NCBI GenBank assembly: GCA_947165195.1
Contig: CAMUZJ010000004.1
Coordinates: forward strand, 1-29,152
Reading direction: 5' to 3'
DNA: 29,152 bases
Source: an uncultured Bacillota bacterium
GTDB taxonomy: Bacteria; Bacillota_I; Bacilli_A; RF39; UBA660
Translations under genes and position numbers: made by a program
Shown here: in pieces, positions 1-7,941 of the stretch
Numbering within the stretch: the first letter of the stretch is position 1
Layout of the letters: each line of letters opens with the position of its first letter
Notes under the pieces: generated by a model
The model's input: the letters and a program-made list of their open reading frames with translations, nothing else
Told to the model about the DNA's origin: nothing
Databases searched by the model: none

Positions 1-12
1 CTCTTCCTACAT

Positions 13-918
13 TCATTTTTTTAAAGCCAAAACCTCTTGTTTTTCTTCTCCATTAAAAGAATAAGATGTTTTTAAAGCATCATAATAATTAATATTTATA
101 CCTACTTTTGTCAATCTTTCTAATTTATCTTGTCCATCTTGATTACTAGTTATAATCCAGCCATCATCTACTAGTTCTTTTTCTGAAAATGGATAAGCAT
201 TTTTTCTAGCTTCTTCCTCTTCTAGAGAAGGTCCATAAAAAACAACATCTTCTATTTGCTCTCTAGGATTAAAAAATTCTAAATTATTACTATCTTTTTC
301 TCTAAACTGAATCACATTAGAAACTTTATTATCTTTATTTAGAAAGTTAAACTTTCTTTTTATATTAATGATTCCATTTTCACTTGTTACCTGCCAACCG
401 GTATGTTCCAAGAGTTCTTTCGGAACTCTATAAAACCTTTGACCTTCTTCTGAAAGAAATGGTTTTGCATATAAAACTACATTTTCTACTCTATAATCCA
501 CACCCTCTGTAACATAATTAATAATAATCTCCTTCTTTCCCTCATTTTGATATTCTTGATACATTTTTGGAATTTGATGAAGTTTTATTCCTAAAGGAAT
601 GTTATCTTTATTTTTTTCTAAAGAATTTAATACTCTTGTCGTTATACAAGTTTGTTTTGTATGATCAACAATATCATTACCAATTATGAAAGAATAAGAA
701 TTTATTTTATCTATAAAATTTTTTATAGGAAAAGTATTGGCATCATCTAATAACTCTCTACTATTTTTTTCCTGTGAGGAAGAATAAGTATTGGAATAAG
801 TTGAAGATGCATAAACATTATTAGTAGTTTTTAATCCAACAACACTACACGTAACCAAACTTAGTACTCCTAAAGAAATATACTTTATTAAATTCTCTTT
901 ATAAATTTTTATTTCCAT
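13..918 (-). CDS. Exported protein of unknown function
   Basis: I do not recognise this 301-residue protein. Residues about 11-38 form a signal peptide: lysines, then a hydrophobic run (YISLGVLSLVTCSVVGL), then a V-Y-A-S stretch that fits signal peptidase I cleavage, so the protein is probably secreted or lies outside the membrane. The mature part is charged and has two similar pieces around residues 145-175 and 222-255 (VENVVLYAKPFLSEEGQ and IEDVVFYGPSLEEEEAR, each followed by a short helix and a GW dipeptide), which suggests an internal duplication. The start is supported by a GAAGGTG ribosome binding site seven bases upstream and by a good promoter at 952-980. No catalytic motif is seen. 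The gene probably begins its own transcript; its downstream partner would lie outside the window. Confidence 0.75.
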   Translation of the reverse strand: MEIKIYKENLIKYISLGVLSLVTCSVVGLKTTNNVYASSTYSNTYSSSQEKNSRELLDDANTFPIKNFIDKINSYSFIIGNDIVDHTKQTCITTRVLNSLEKNKDNIPLGIKLHQIPKMYQEYQNEGKKEIIINYVTEGVDYRVENVVLYAKPFLSEEGQRFYRVPKELLEHTGWQVTSENGIINIKRKFNFLNKDNKVSNVIQFREKDSNNLEFFNPREQIEDVVFYGPSLEEEEARKNAYPFSEKELVDDGWIITSNQDGQDKLERLTKVGININYYDALKTSYSFNGEEKQEVLALKK

Positions 919-951
919 TTTACGACACCTTCTTCTTTTAAAACAAGAAGT

Positions 952-980
952 ATTATATCAATCAGGGCAAAAACTGTAAA
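952..980 (-). promoter_or_regulatory. Sigma-A type promoter of the exported-protein gene
   Basis: On the minus strand TTTACA (980-975) and TATAAT (957-952) are separated by exactly 17 bases. The start codon at 918 lies about 35 bases downstream of the -10 box. Confidence 0.7.
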
Positions 981-1001
981 TAGCTAGAAAATAATATCCA
1001 A

Positions 1002-1703
1002 TTAATTTGACGGCTTTTTACTAACTACTACTGCCATCATAGAACTAAATTCTGAAACCGTATTGGTAATCCATTTTTTCTTAACCATTAGATTATTTTC
1101 AGCTAATTCTTCTAAGAAAGTATCCCAATCTACCATTTTACAAGAAGTAGCTACTACTTCTACTTCTTTTTGATTATTAGATACCTTTCTTTTTACATTA
1201 GAAAAAGCTTCTTCGATACTAGATTCATATTGTTTTTTTCCATCTCCCATAGAAAAGATAAGAGCTTTTCCCTCTTCTTTTAAAGAATTATAAATAAACT
1301 GATAAAATGCTTTTCTATGAACTTTACTTACAAACATATGAATAACGGCTACAGAATAGATAAAATCATATTTCTCATCTAAGGTATCGGTAATAATATC
1401 CAGTTGTCTAAATGAAGCATCATATTTATGATTTGTTAACTGTTTGCATTTATCAATAACCGTTTTGGAGTAATCTACTGCTAATACTTGATATCCTCTC
1501 TCTAGTAAATAAATGGCATCTCTTCCTTCTCCACATCCAACTTCTAAGATAGAAAAATCTTTTCCAATAGAATACTCTTCGATTATTTTTATAACATCAG
1601 GAGTATTTTCTTTAGAAAACCATAGAAAATCTTGTTTATATACTTGCCTATATCTTTCTTCATATGCTTTATAATAACTTTTTTCAATTTCTTTTTTATC
1701 CAT
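1002..1703 (-). CDS. Class I SAM-dependent methyltransferase
   Basis: This 233-residue protein has a clear Rossmann-fold methyltransferase core. Motif I, ILEVGCGEG, is at residues 53-60, and the acidic residue that binds the SAM ribose is in LAVDYS (Asp77). A motif II/III-like segment, YDFIYSVAVIHMF, follows near residues 112-124. The sequence resembles the TehB/UbiE-like group of small-molecule methyltransferases, but the substrate cannot be read from it. Length is normal for the family. A strong binding site (GGAGAGGTGG) precedes the ATG. It stands between the exported protein and a hydrolase gene, both on the same strand, with a terminator just upstream, so it is probably transcribed alone. 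Confidence 0.85.
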   Translation of the reverse strand: MDKKEIEKSYYKAYEERYRQVYKQDFLWFSKENTPDVIKIIEEYSIGKDFSILEVGCGEGRDAIYLLERGYQVLAVDYSKTVIDKCKQLTNHKYDASFRQLDIITDTLDEKYDFIYSVAVIHMFVSKVHRKAFYQFIYNSLKEEGKALIFSMGDGKKQYESSIEEAFSNVKRKVSNNQKEVEVVATSCKMVDWDTFLEELAENNLMVKKKWITNTVSEFSSMMAVVVSKKPSN

Positions 1704-1744
1704 ACTACCACCTCTCCTAGCTATACTATAATATTTTTAGACCA

Positions 1745-1773
1745 AATAAAAGATTAGAATTGAAATTCTAACC
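1745..1773 (-). terminator. Intrinsic terminator of the hydrolase gene
   Basis: A 10-bp inverted repeat (GGTTAGAATT and AATTCTAATC on the minus strand, one G-U pair; the innermost pairs probably open to form the loop) is followed by TTTTATTT. It begins inside the stop codon of the gene at 1773. Confidence 0.75.
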
Positions 1774-2321
1774 TATTTTTTTAATGTTTTTCCTAAATTT
1801 TTCTGAATAAACTCATCAACATGTACTTTAATATCTTCTACAGCTCCATAAGAATGATCATCTCCTGGAACAGTAATTAATGGTATTCTATCCTTTAAGA
1901 TTTCTTTTAACTGTTGTGCACTACATAGTGGATCTTTTTCTTGTTGTATAAATAAAACTTTATGTTCATCTACCATCGATAATAAATCATCCATATAGCT
2001 CAAATTTCTTTGTTCCATAAAAGCTAATGGATATCCTAAAAATACGACTACTTTTGGATTTAATAATCCTTTTTTCATAGCTTTTGTAGAAAGATATGTT
2101 CCTATAGATTTCGCAACTATAATATCTATATCTTTATCTTTAATAGCTTCTCCTATTTTATTTAATTGATTATCATAATCCATCTCTTTATCATTATACC
2201 AATGATCATATTCTACTGTTGTAACGTTGTAATCTTTTGAATAGGCTTCTTTCATATTTCTTAGTAAATCAATATTATATTTGGAATATCCGCATAATAT
2301 TAGCATATTTTTATTATTCAT
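1773..2321 (-). CDS. Small alpha/beta-hydrolase-fold protein
   Basis: This 182-residue protein reads as a small alpha/beta hydrolase. After the first beta strand (MLILCGYSKYN) a nucleophile-elbow-like segment AKSIGTYLS carries the candidate serine in an A-K-S-I-G variant of GxSxG. A late Asp (QQEKDPLC) and a His in PGDDHSYG complete a plausible Ser-Asp-His triad. The substrate is unknown. I chose the ATG at 2321 because GAGGTG at 2333-2328 sits six bases ahead of it; the in-frame ATGs further upstream abut or overlap that site. It follows the kinase-like gene after 29 bases and ends in a terminator, so the two form a likely operon. Confidence 0.75.
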   Translation of the reverse strand: MNNKNMLILCGYSKYNIDLLRNMKEAYSKDYNVTTVEYDHWYNDKEMDYDNQLNKIGEAIKDKDIDIIVAKSIGTYLSTKAMKKGLLNPKVVVFLGYPLAFMEQRNLSYMDDLLSMVDEHKVLFIQQEKDPLCSAQQLKEILKDRIPLITVPGDDHSYGAVEDIKVHVDEFIQKNLGKTLKK

Positions 2322-2350
2322 CTTCATCACCTCAAGTAACATTTTACTAT

Positions 2351-3229
2351 CTAAATTTCCCATTGTCCATTTTTAATTTCTTTTAAACCATTTTGTACTA
2401 TTGTATAATTTGTTTTAAAAAATTCACAGTCTAGTTGTTCTTTAATAATACACCAATAAAGAGAAGAATAAGCATCATATAAACTATAAAATTTTAATTT
2501 AATATCAAAATCTTTACTAACTGCTTTTATACTAGTATATCCTTTTAAGAAAATTTGAAAATTTTCTTTAGAGAAAATCCTTTTCATTTTTACAAAGTCA
2601 TATACATATTCTCCACTTTTCATACTTTCTAAGTCAATAATTCCTACCTGACTATTTTCTCCAAATATAATATTTCCTACTCGAAAATCCATATGCAAAA
2701 TAGAGTTTTGATAATGATTCTTTATATTTTTTTCTATATATTGCCTCATAAATGTAAAAATGATTTTATTATCTTCTTGTCCAAGGGCTTTAAATAATTC
2801 ACTATTACATTTTTCTAAGCGAGTCTGTAAATAATGATACCATAAATCTTTTTCATCATTTAATGGTTTACATTTTTGAATTTTAGCAAGTAACTCTCCT
2901 ATTTTAAAGATTTCTTCTTGTGATAGAGAATTACAATCTTCATCATATAAATTTTTCCCTTCAAAGAAAGTCATAATATTTACTTCGTTTCCATCTACTG
3001 TACCACTATATAGTACTTTAGAGGTTGGAACATATTCTGATAAATAGTTATAATATTTACATTCATTAAGTCTTTTATCTCTATTTCTAGATATTTTTAA
3101 AACATATTTTTTCTCATCTATATCTTTTATAATATAGACTTTAGAATTATAGGAATTAGTAGCATTTTCTATTTTTTTAACAGAAATGCCACAGGTATGA
3201 AATAGTTCAACAATTTTTTTGTTATTCAT
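2351..3229 (-). CDS. Aminoglycoside phosphotransferase-fold kinase (APH/choline kinase family)
   Basis: This 292-residue protein has the protein-kinase-like APH fold. The N-lobe has the lysine in KKYVLKISR. The Brenner-type catalytic loop is LHMDFRVGN (His179, Asp181, Asn186) and the metal-binding motif is GIIDLES (Asp199). The family phosphorylates small molecules such as aminoglycosides, choline, homoserine or fructosamine; nothing here fixes the substrate, and resistance should not be assumed. The ATG at 3229 is preferred because GGAG lies upstream with normal spacing; a longer reading that begins at 3250 would put that site inside the gene. It is followed 29 bases later by the alpha/beta hydrolase. 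Confidence 0.8.
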   Translation of the reverse strand: MNNKKIVELFHTCGISVKKIENATNSYNSKVYIIKDIDEKKYVLKISRNRDKRLNECKYYNYLSEYVPTSKVLYSGTVDGNEVNIMTFFEGKNLYDEDCNSLSQEEIFKIGELLAKIQKCKPLNDEKDLWYHYLQTRLEKCNSELFKALGQEDNKIIFTFMRQYIEKNIKNHYQNSILHMDFRVGNIIFGENSQVGIIDLESMKSGEYVYDFVKMKRIFSKENFQIFLKGYTSIKAVSKDFDIKLKFYSLYDAYSSLYWCIIKEQLDCEFFKTNYTIVQNGLKEIKNGQWEI

Positions 3230-3250
3230 GTACACTTCTCCGTTCTGCAT

Positions 3251-3278
3251 ATTTTACTAATTATTTTTTATAAATCAA
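3251..3278 (-). promoter_or_regulatory. Probable promoter of the kinase-hydrolase pair
   Basis: TTGATT (3278-3273) and TAAAAT (3256-3251) on the minus strand are 16 bases apart, directly upstream of the kinase-like gene. The spacing is one base short of ideal. Confidence 0.5.
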
Positions 3279-3332
3279 CAATTTTATTTTAAATTGGTGT
3301 TTTTATCTTTATCATCTCCTACAAAATCAATG

Positions 3333-3367
3333 TAAAAGAAAGATGCTAATATCTCTATTAACATCTT
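3333..3367 (-). terminator. Intrinsic terminator of the membrane-protein gene
   Basis: A 12-bp stem (3340-3351 with 3356-3367, one G-U pair) closes a GAGA tetraloop and is followed on the minus strand by TCTTTTAC. It lies six bases past the stop codon of the gene at 3373. Confidence 0.8.
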
Positions 3368-3372
3368 CCTTA

Positions 3373-4971
3373 TTAATCTATTTTTGTTATTTCAATAATA
3401 TCTGCATCTTTATAATACATGATAGTTAAGGTATCTGTCTCACCTACAAATGGTAATTTATTAGATACTTTTAATGGTACCATATATTTTTGATTATCTT
3501 GATCTACTATATAATAATAAGTATTAGAATCAATTACTGCAGAAGTAATACGTTTTACTGTAATTGTCTTTTTATTCAACAAATCAGAAGATATTTCTTC
3601 ACTATTACTATTTAAGTAATTTTCCATAGCTTTTGTAATTCCTAAAGAAGCATCTGTTACTACTACTTTTTGATAATCTTTTACATCTACAAATCCATAC
3701 ATTTTAACAAGTCCAGCATTATCTTTTAAAGATACTAGATAGGTTGGTTTTCCATTTAAGTTAATTAGTAATGGGAAAGTAGAACGATAATGCATCTGTT
3801 GTACTTGTCCTTCTGCAGAATCCATTGCGGAATACTCTTCTGCACCTGCTACATCATAATATCTAGTTTCTCCTGTTCTTAAGTTTGTTAATATAAATCC
3901 TAAATTTGATTCATCTGATAATACAGAAGTAATTCCTGTATATAAATAAATATCATCATTTAATGCTAAATAGTTATAACCTTCTGTCGTATTAACTACA
4001 TTCTTTTGTCCAAATATAGAGTTAATAAATCCATCTCTATAAGTTCCCCAATGATTTACTTGTTCTAACACTAAGTAGGCAGGATGTACATTATCTACCC
4101 ATGATGGAATATCTTTCATATCATATTTTTTAGATTTACCAGTAATAGGATCTGTAATAATTGCTCCTGTTACTTTTGTTTTATTGGTAACTCCTGTATA
4201 ACTTAGTGTTGGAGTTATATAATATGGATTCCCTTCATTATCGATTTCAAACATAGATTCTCCAACTGGAGTAAATGGATATTGGAATCTTATAGTTCTT
4301 GTTAGGTTATCATTAAAGAAAGCACTCTTCATATATTTTAAACCTTTTTCTAGTTTTACTAATTTAGATTCTCCGTTAACAGAGTTTACTGTAATATATC
4401 CTTTAATTCCTTCTCCTCTATTGGAAATCCATTTAATTAATCCATCATATTCTAGCGTAGTTACTCTTAATATTTCGTCATTATAATTAATTTGTGTATA
4501 ATCATCTGACACATAAAATTGTGATACATAATCACTATTTTGTCCCATGACTCTGTCTCCAAGTTTTTCTGTAGAATCTCTATCTAGTAATGGAACTTTC
4601 TTAAAGTCTACTTCAGCAATATCTTTTGAAAATTCTCCGGACTCATCTACTGTAATTCTTTGGGAATAACTTTTGGCATTAAAAATAGGGCTTACAATAA
4701 TATTCACTAGCATAATTCCTGTAATAATTACAAAAATAGATGCCATTGGAAGTAATATCAATTTAGGTAAATCTTGTAATTTTTCAATCACTCTTAATTC
4801 ACGACTAGATACAGTCATTAAAGTAGTGATTACAGAAAAATTAATAATTAATGCCATTAGATAAACCCAAAATGAAAAACAAGTTGGATTTAATACTGGT
4901 AAAAACATATAGTAATAAATTCCTGCTAATATTAACTGAATAAGAATACTAATAACTATTTTTTTATTCAT
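3373..4971 (-). CDS. Membrane-anchored protein of unknown function with large C-terminal domain
   Basis: This 532-residue protein begins with three hydrophobic segments (about residues 5-25, 33-53 and 72-94) and continues as a long, soluble, beta-rich region that probably lies outside the cell. The outer part contains repeated strand-turn units such as ITDPITGKSKKYD, LTNLRTGETRYYD and AEEYSAMDSAEGQV, reminiscent of PepSY-like or other small alpha/beta repeats, but I cannot assign a family. No active site is visible. The sequence is not a transporter by its shape. GAGAGG lies nine bases before the ATG. The gene is followed by a strong terminator and preceded by a small gap after the aminotransferase, so it is probably its own unit. 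Confidence 0.75.
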   Translation of the reverse strand: MNKKIVISILIQLILAGIYYYMFLPVLNPTCFSFWVYLMALIINFSVITTLMTVSSRELRVIEKLQDLPKLILLPMASIFVIITGIMLVNIIVSPIFNAKSYSQRITVDESGEFSKDIAEVDFKKVPLLDRDSTEKLGDRVMGQNSDYVSQFYVSDDYTQINYNDEILRVTTLEYDGLIKWISNRGEGIKGYITVNSVNGESKLVKLEKGLKYMKSAFFNDNLTRTIRFQYPFTPVGESMFEIDNEGNPYYITPTLSYTGVTNKTKVTGAIITDPITGKSKKYDMKDIPSWVDNVHPAYLVLEQVNHWGTYRDGFINSIFGQKNVVNTTEGYNYLALNDDIYLYTGITSVLSDESNLGFILTNLRTGETRYYDVAGAEEYSAMDSAEGQVQQMHYRSTFPLLINLNGKPTYLVSLKDNAGLVKMYGFVDVKDYQKVVVTDASLGITKAMENYLNSNSEEISSDLLNKKTITVKRITSAVIDSNTYYYIVDQDNQKYMVPLKVSNKLPFVGETDTLTIMYYKDADIIEITKID

Positions 4972-5011
4972 AATAAACCTCTCTTCTAATTACATTATAC
5001 TATAAGATATT

Positions 5012-6208
5012 TTATTTTTGTACTATATTTTTTATTTCTTTGCTTAACTCTTGAAATGCTTTTTCAGAATTTACTATAGTTTCATGTGAAACACAGTAAG
5101 CAATTCTTACATAGTTTGGATATCCAAAAGAAGATGCTGGTACAAATAATAGATTATATTTTTTAGCTAACGTACAAAACTCTTTATCATCTATTGGTGT
5201 TTTCATAAATAAGTAAAATGCTCCTACTGGTTTTACACAAGTAAAGCCACATTCTGTTACTATCTCATATAATTTATCTCTATTTTTTTTATAGTAAGTT
5301 GTATCTACTTTTAGATCTAGGCAGTTTGCTACTACTTTTTGCATAAGAGATGGGGCATTAACACATCCAATGATTCGATTAGAAATAGTTACAGCATCTA
5401 TCATTATGGAAGAATCTTTCATTTCATCTGGTATAACAACATATCCAATTCTTTCTCCAGCAAGTGATAAAGATTTACTATAGGAGTAGACAACAAAGGT
5501 ATTATGATAGTATTTTGTAACATATGGAACTTCTATCTCATCATAAACTAATTCACGATATGGCTCATCAGATATTAAATAAATATCGATTCCTAATTCT
5601 TTTTCTTGTTCTTCTAATACTTTAGCAATTCCTTTTATTAACTCTTCAGGATAAATAACGCCTGTTGGATTATTAGGAGTATTGATAAGTACTGCTTTTG
5701 TCTTAGAAGTAATTGCTTTTTTTAACTTATCTAAATTTGGATAAAAAGTATCTTCTTCTACTTTAATAGGTACTACTACCCCATCATAGTTTCCTACATA
5801 ATTGTTATATTCACTAAAGTAGGGAGCAAAGACAATCACCTCATCATCTTTATCTAAAATAGATTTTAATACTATATTTAATCCACTAGCAGCTCCTACT
5901 GTCATAATTATATTTTTAGAAGAAAACTTTGTATGAAACTTTTGATTAATACTTTTACTTATCTTTTCTCTAACATCTAAATAGCCACTATTACTCATAT
6001 ATCCATGTAGAGATACTGCATCTTCTTTTTCTACTATTTTTTTTATTTGTTCTGCTACTTCTTTAGGAGCAGGTACGTTTGGATTTCCTAGACTAAAATC
6101 AAATACATTTTCTTCTCCATAAATCTTTTTTAATCGATTTCCCTCTTCAAACATTTCTCTTATTACAGAATTATTTTTAACTAACTTTTGCATTTTCTTT
6201 GAAATCAT
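5012..6208 (-). CDS. PLP-dependent class I/II aminotransferase (aspartate/aromatic type)
   Basis: This 398-residue enzyme has the fold-type I aminotransferase signature. It shows NTPNNPTG (residues 176-183), SDEPY (213-217) for the cofactor ring, and SYSKSLSLAGERIGY with the Schiff-base lysine at about 245; a C-terminal YVRIAY carries the carboxylate-binding arginine. The family moves amino groups between amino acids and 2-oxo acids. It starts nine bases after the prephenate dehydratase gene, so its likely job is the last step from phenylpyruvate to phenylalanine, although an aspartate or alanine substrate is also possible. An AGGTG site precedes the ATG. Length is normal. Confidence 0.9.
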   Translation of the reverse strand: MISKKMQKLVKNNSVIREMFEEGNRLKKIYGEENVFDFSLGNPNVPAPKEVAEQIKKIVEKEDAVSLHGYMSNSGYLDVREKISKSINQKFHTKFSSKNIIMTVGAASGLNIVLKSILDKDDEVIVFAPYFSEYNNYVGNYDGVVVPIKVEEDTFYPNLDKLKKAITSKTKAVLINTPNNPTGVIYPEELIKGIAKVLEEQEKELGIDIYLISDEPYRELVYDEIEVPYVTKYYHNTFVVYSYSKSLSLAGERIGYVVIPDEMKDSSIMIDAVTISNRIIGCVNAPSLMQKVVANCLDLKVDTTYYKKNRDKLYEIVTECGFTCVKPVGAFYLFMKTPIDDKEFCTLAKKYNLLFVPASSFGYPNYVRIAYCVSHETIVNSEKAFQELSKEIKNIVQK

Positions 6209-6217
6209 ATTTTACAC

Positions 6218-7015
6218 CTAATACTTTCCTAATATTCTAATAAATATTCCTATATCTGTCATTTGACGAATCACTTCATCTTCTTTGGAATTATCTAATT
6301 CTACATCAATTAAAAATACATATTCTCCTAAAACGGTTTTAGCAGGACGAGACTCAATCTTTGTAAGATTAAGATGATAATCATTAAATATTTTTAATAC
6401 TTGATATAATGCTCCGGGATGATTTTTTACTCGAAAAACCATAGACATTTTTGTCTTTTTTGCTGTATTTTTCTTCTTTGACAATATCCAAAATTTTGTC
6501 TTATTCGACTTATTTTCTTGAATTCCTTCTACTAGTAATTCTAGATGATATTCTTCTAGACAAGAAATATTTCCAATACAAGCTGCTAACTCATTAGATT
6601 CACTTACTTTCTTAGCGGCATAAGCAGTACTTTCTACCGTAACTACTTTATCAAACAAATGATTTTCCATTAAAAATTTTTTACATTGGGAAATAGCTTG
6701 TGGATGAGAATAAACTTTTTCAAGCTTTTCAAAAGGATACTTCTTTTTAGCCATAAAATTTTGTTTTATTTCTAAATCTAATTCTTCTACTACATAGACA
6801 CCATCATTTTCTATTAGTGTATCTATAGTATCTGTTACTCCTCCTTGTAAGGAGTTTTCTATTGGAACAATTGCTTTATCTACTTGATTATTTACTAGCA
6901 TCATAATTGTATCTGGAATTGTCTTACATTCTACCATTTCATAAGAATTGTTGCCATATTTACAACAAGCCTCATAGGAAAAAGTACCTTTAGGCCCTAA
7001 ATAACTTATTTTCAT
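6218..7015 (-). CDS. pheA: Prephenate dehydratase with ACT domain
   Basis: This 265-residue protein turns prephenate into phenylpyruvate. The catalytic domain covers residues 1-180 and begins with YLGPKGTFSYEA; it shows PIENSLQGG (51-59) and N-K-T-K-F at 171-175, where most family members have T-R-F, a conservative change. The C-terminal ACT domain (about 190-265) has GALY and ESRP (201-204 and 221-224), the two elements linked to phenylalanine feedback in this family. No chorismate mutase domain is attached, as in most Gram-positive bacteria. It is the first gene of a two-gene unit with the aminotransferase. The binding site is weak, and the ATG at 7015 is the natural start because the homologous N-terminus begins there. 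Confidence 0.93.
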   Translation of the reverse strand: MKISYLGPKGTFSYEACCKYGNNSYEMVECKTIPDTIMMLVNNQVDKAIVPIENSLQGGVTDTIDTLIENDGVYVVEELDLEIKQNFMAKKKYPFEKLEKVYSHPQAISQCKKFLMENHLFDKVVTVESTAYAAKKVSESNELAACIGNISCLEEYHLELLVEGIQENKSNKTKFWILSKKKNTAKKTKMSMVFRVKNHPGALYQVLKIFNDYHLNLTKIESRPAKTVLGEYVFLIDVELDNSKEDEVIRQMTDIGIFIRILGKY

Positions 7016-7050
7016 ATATATACTCTTTTCTTCTTCTATTCATCTACACC

Positions 7051-7059
7051 ATTATAGCA
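7051..7059 (-). promoter_or_regulatory. Extended -10 promoter of the pheA unit
   Basis: TGCTATAAT on the minus strand is a complete extended -10 element 36 bases before the pheA start. I see no good -35 box, which is usual for this class. Confidence 0.55.
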
Positions 7060-7105
7060 CTTAACTAATCCATTATTCATTATTTTTAGTATTTTTTTAA
7101 TTTAT

Positions 7106-7813
7106 TTATTTTTTTATAATCGATAAAAATTCTCTTTTTAATTCTCTATCTTTTAAAAATAATCCATGAGTTGAACTAGTGATTACTTGCATATTACTAT
7201 CATTTATTCCACGGGAGGCACAACAAGTATGTACTTGACCTGGCTTACTATAAGCAACTACCATAATATTATCTGTTTCTAGTCCTATTTTTAATACTTT
7301 ATAAATATTGGTTACTAAGTTTTCAACCATTCCACTATCAAATCTTCTAGAAACTCTATGTACTACTCTACTATATTTACTAAGTCCCATTACTTTTCCA
7401 TTCGGAATAAGTCCAATTGCTATAGTTGTACTATATGGACAACAGTGATGACAACAAGTAGCCCAACAAGTTATATTATCTACTACTATTAAATCTTTAT
7501 TTTCTGATGGAAAAGTTTTACAAATTTCTTTAGCAATCACTTCTAAAGACGTATTGGACTCTTGAAACCATTCTTCAAAAGCTTTTAATAACCTATGTGG
7601 AGTATTTTGTATTAATTCTTCATCAGTACTTATTTCACTAATAACACTTCTTACTCCAGTTATAAACTTTTCTTCTGCATCACTAGAAAATAAATGTTTT
7701 TCCTCTCTGACACTTCTATCTATCTTAGTGTTATTCATTTCAACCTTAGGAGAAATTGCATAATCATCATAAAAAGTATCATCTTCTATTTTTCCTAAAA
7801 ATTTATCATCCAT
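7106..7813 (-). CDS. folE: Divergent, cysteine-rich GTP cyclohydrolase I family protein
   Basis: This 235-residue protein matches GTP cyclohydrolase I, which opens GTP to dihydroneopterin triphosphate for folate or 7-deazapurines. Preserved elements are TPHRLLKAFEEW, GKVMGLSKYSRVV, a VHTCC segment with the catalytic His and zinc Cys (195 and 197), SRG, and the closing STHGLF. The usual zinc-site string CEHHLLPF is here C-C-H-H-C-C-P-Y (120-127): the Glu is replaced by Cys, and two more cysteines replace the leucines. About 50 residues precede the core. I place the start at 7813, nine bases after AAGGA; the ORF's earlier ATGs overlap that site. No other folate or queuosine gene is nearby. Membership is firm; the exact reaction is less so. 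Confidence 0.8.
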   Translation of the reverse strand: MDDKFLGKIEDDTFYDDYAISPKVEMNNTKIDRSVREEKHLFSSDAEEKFITGVRSVISEISTDEELIQNTPHRLLKAFEEWFQESNTSLEVIAKEICKTFPSENKDLIVVDNITCWATCCHHCCPYSTTIAIGLIPNGKVMGLSKYSRVVHRVSRRFDSGMVENLVTNIYKVLKIGLETDNIMVVAYSKPGQVHTCCASRGINDSNMQVITSSTHGLFLKDRELKREFLSIIKK

Positions 7814-7847
7814 TTTATTCATTCCTTTTTCCATATAAAACGACTCT

Positions 7848-7877
7848 ACTCTATCATTTTCTGTAATTATTTGTCAA
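7848..7877 (-). promoter_or_regulatory. Promoter of the folE-like gene
   Basis: TTGACA (7877-7872) and TAGAGT (7853-7848) on the minus strand are 18 bases apart, with the start codon 34 bases beyond. Confidence 0.6.
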
Positions 7878-7885
7878 ACATATTC

Positions 7886-7922
7886 GAAAGAAAAAGAAAT
7901 TAACAATCTAATTGCTAATTTC
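7886..7922 (-). terminator. Intrinsic terminator of the VPNT surface-protein gene
   Basis: An 11-bp stem with one G-U pair (7896-7906 with 7912-7922) and a five-base loop is followed on the minus strand by TTTTTCTTT. It lies 19 bases past the stop of the surface-protein gene. Confidence 0.85.
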
Positions 7923-7941
7923 TCAATTTTTATAACATCTA

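Noticed and set aside
1..16. A further gene starting at ATG 16 and leaving the window, overlapping the stop of the exported-protein gene
   Set aside because: Only five codons are visible, and no independent support can be drawn from them.
4673..4864. Plus-strand ORF opposite the membrane-protein gene
   Set aside because: It is antisense to membrane spans, has no binding site, and its hydrophobic content is explained by the complementary strand.
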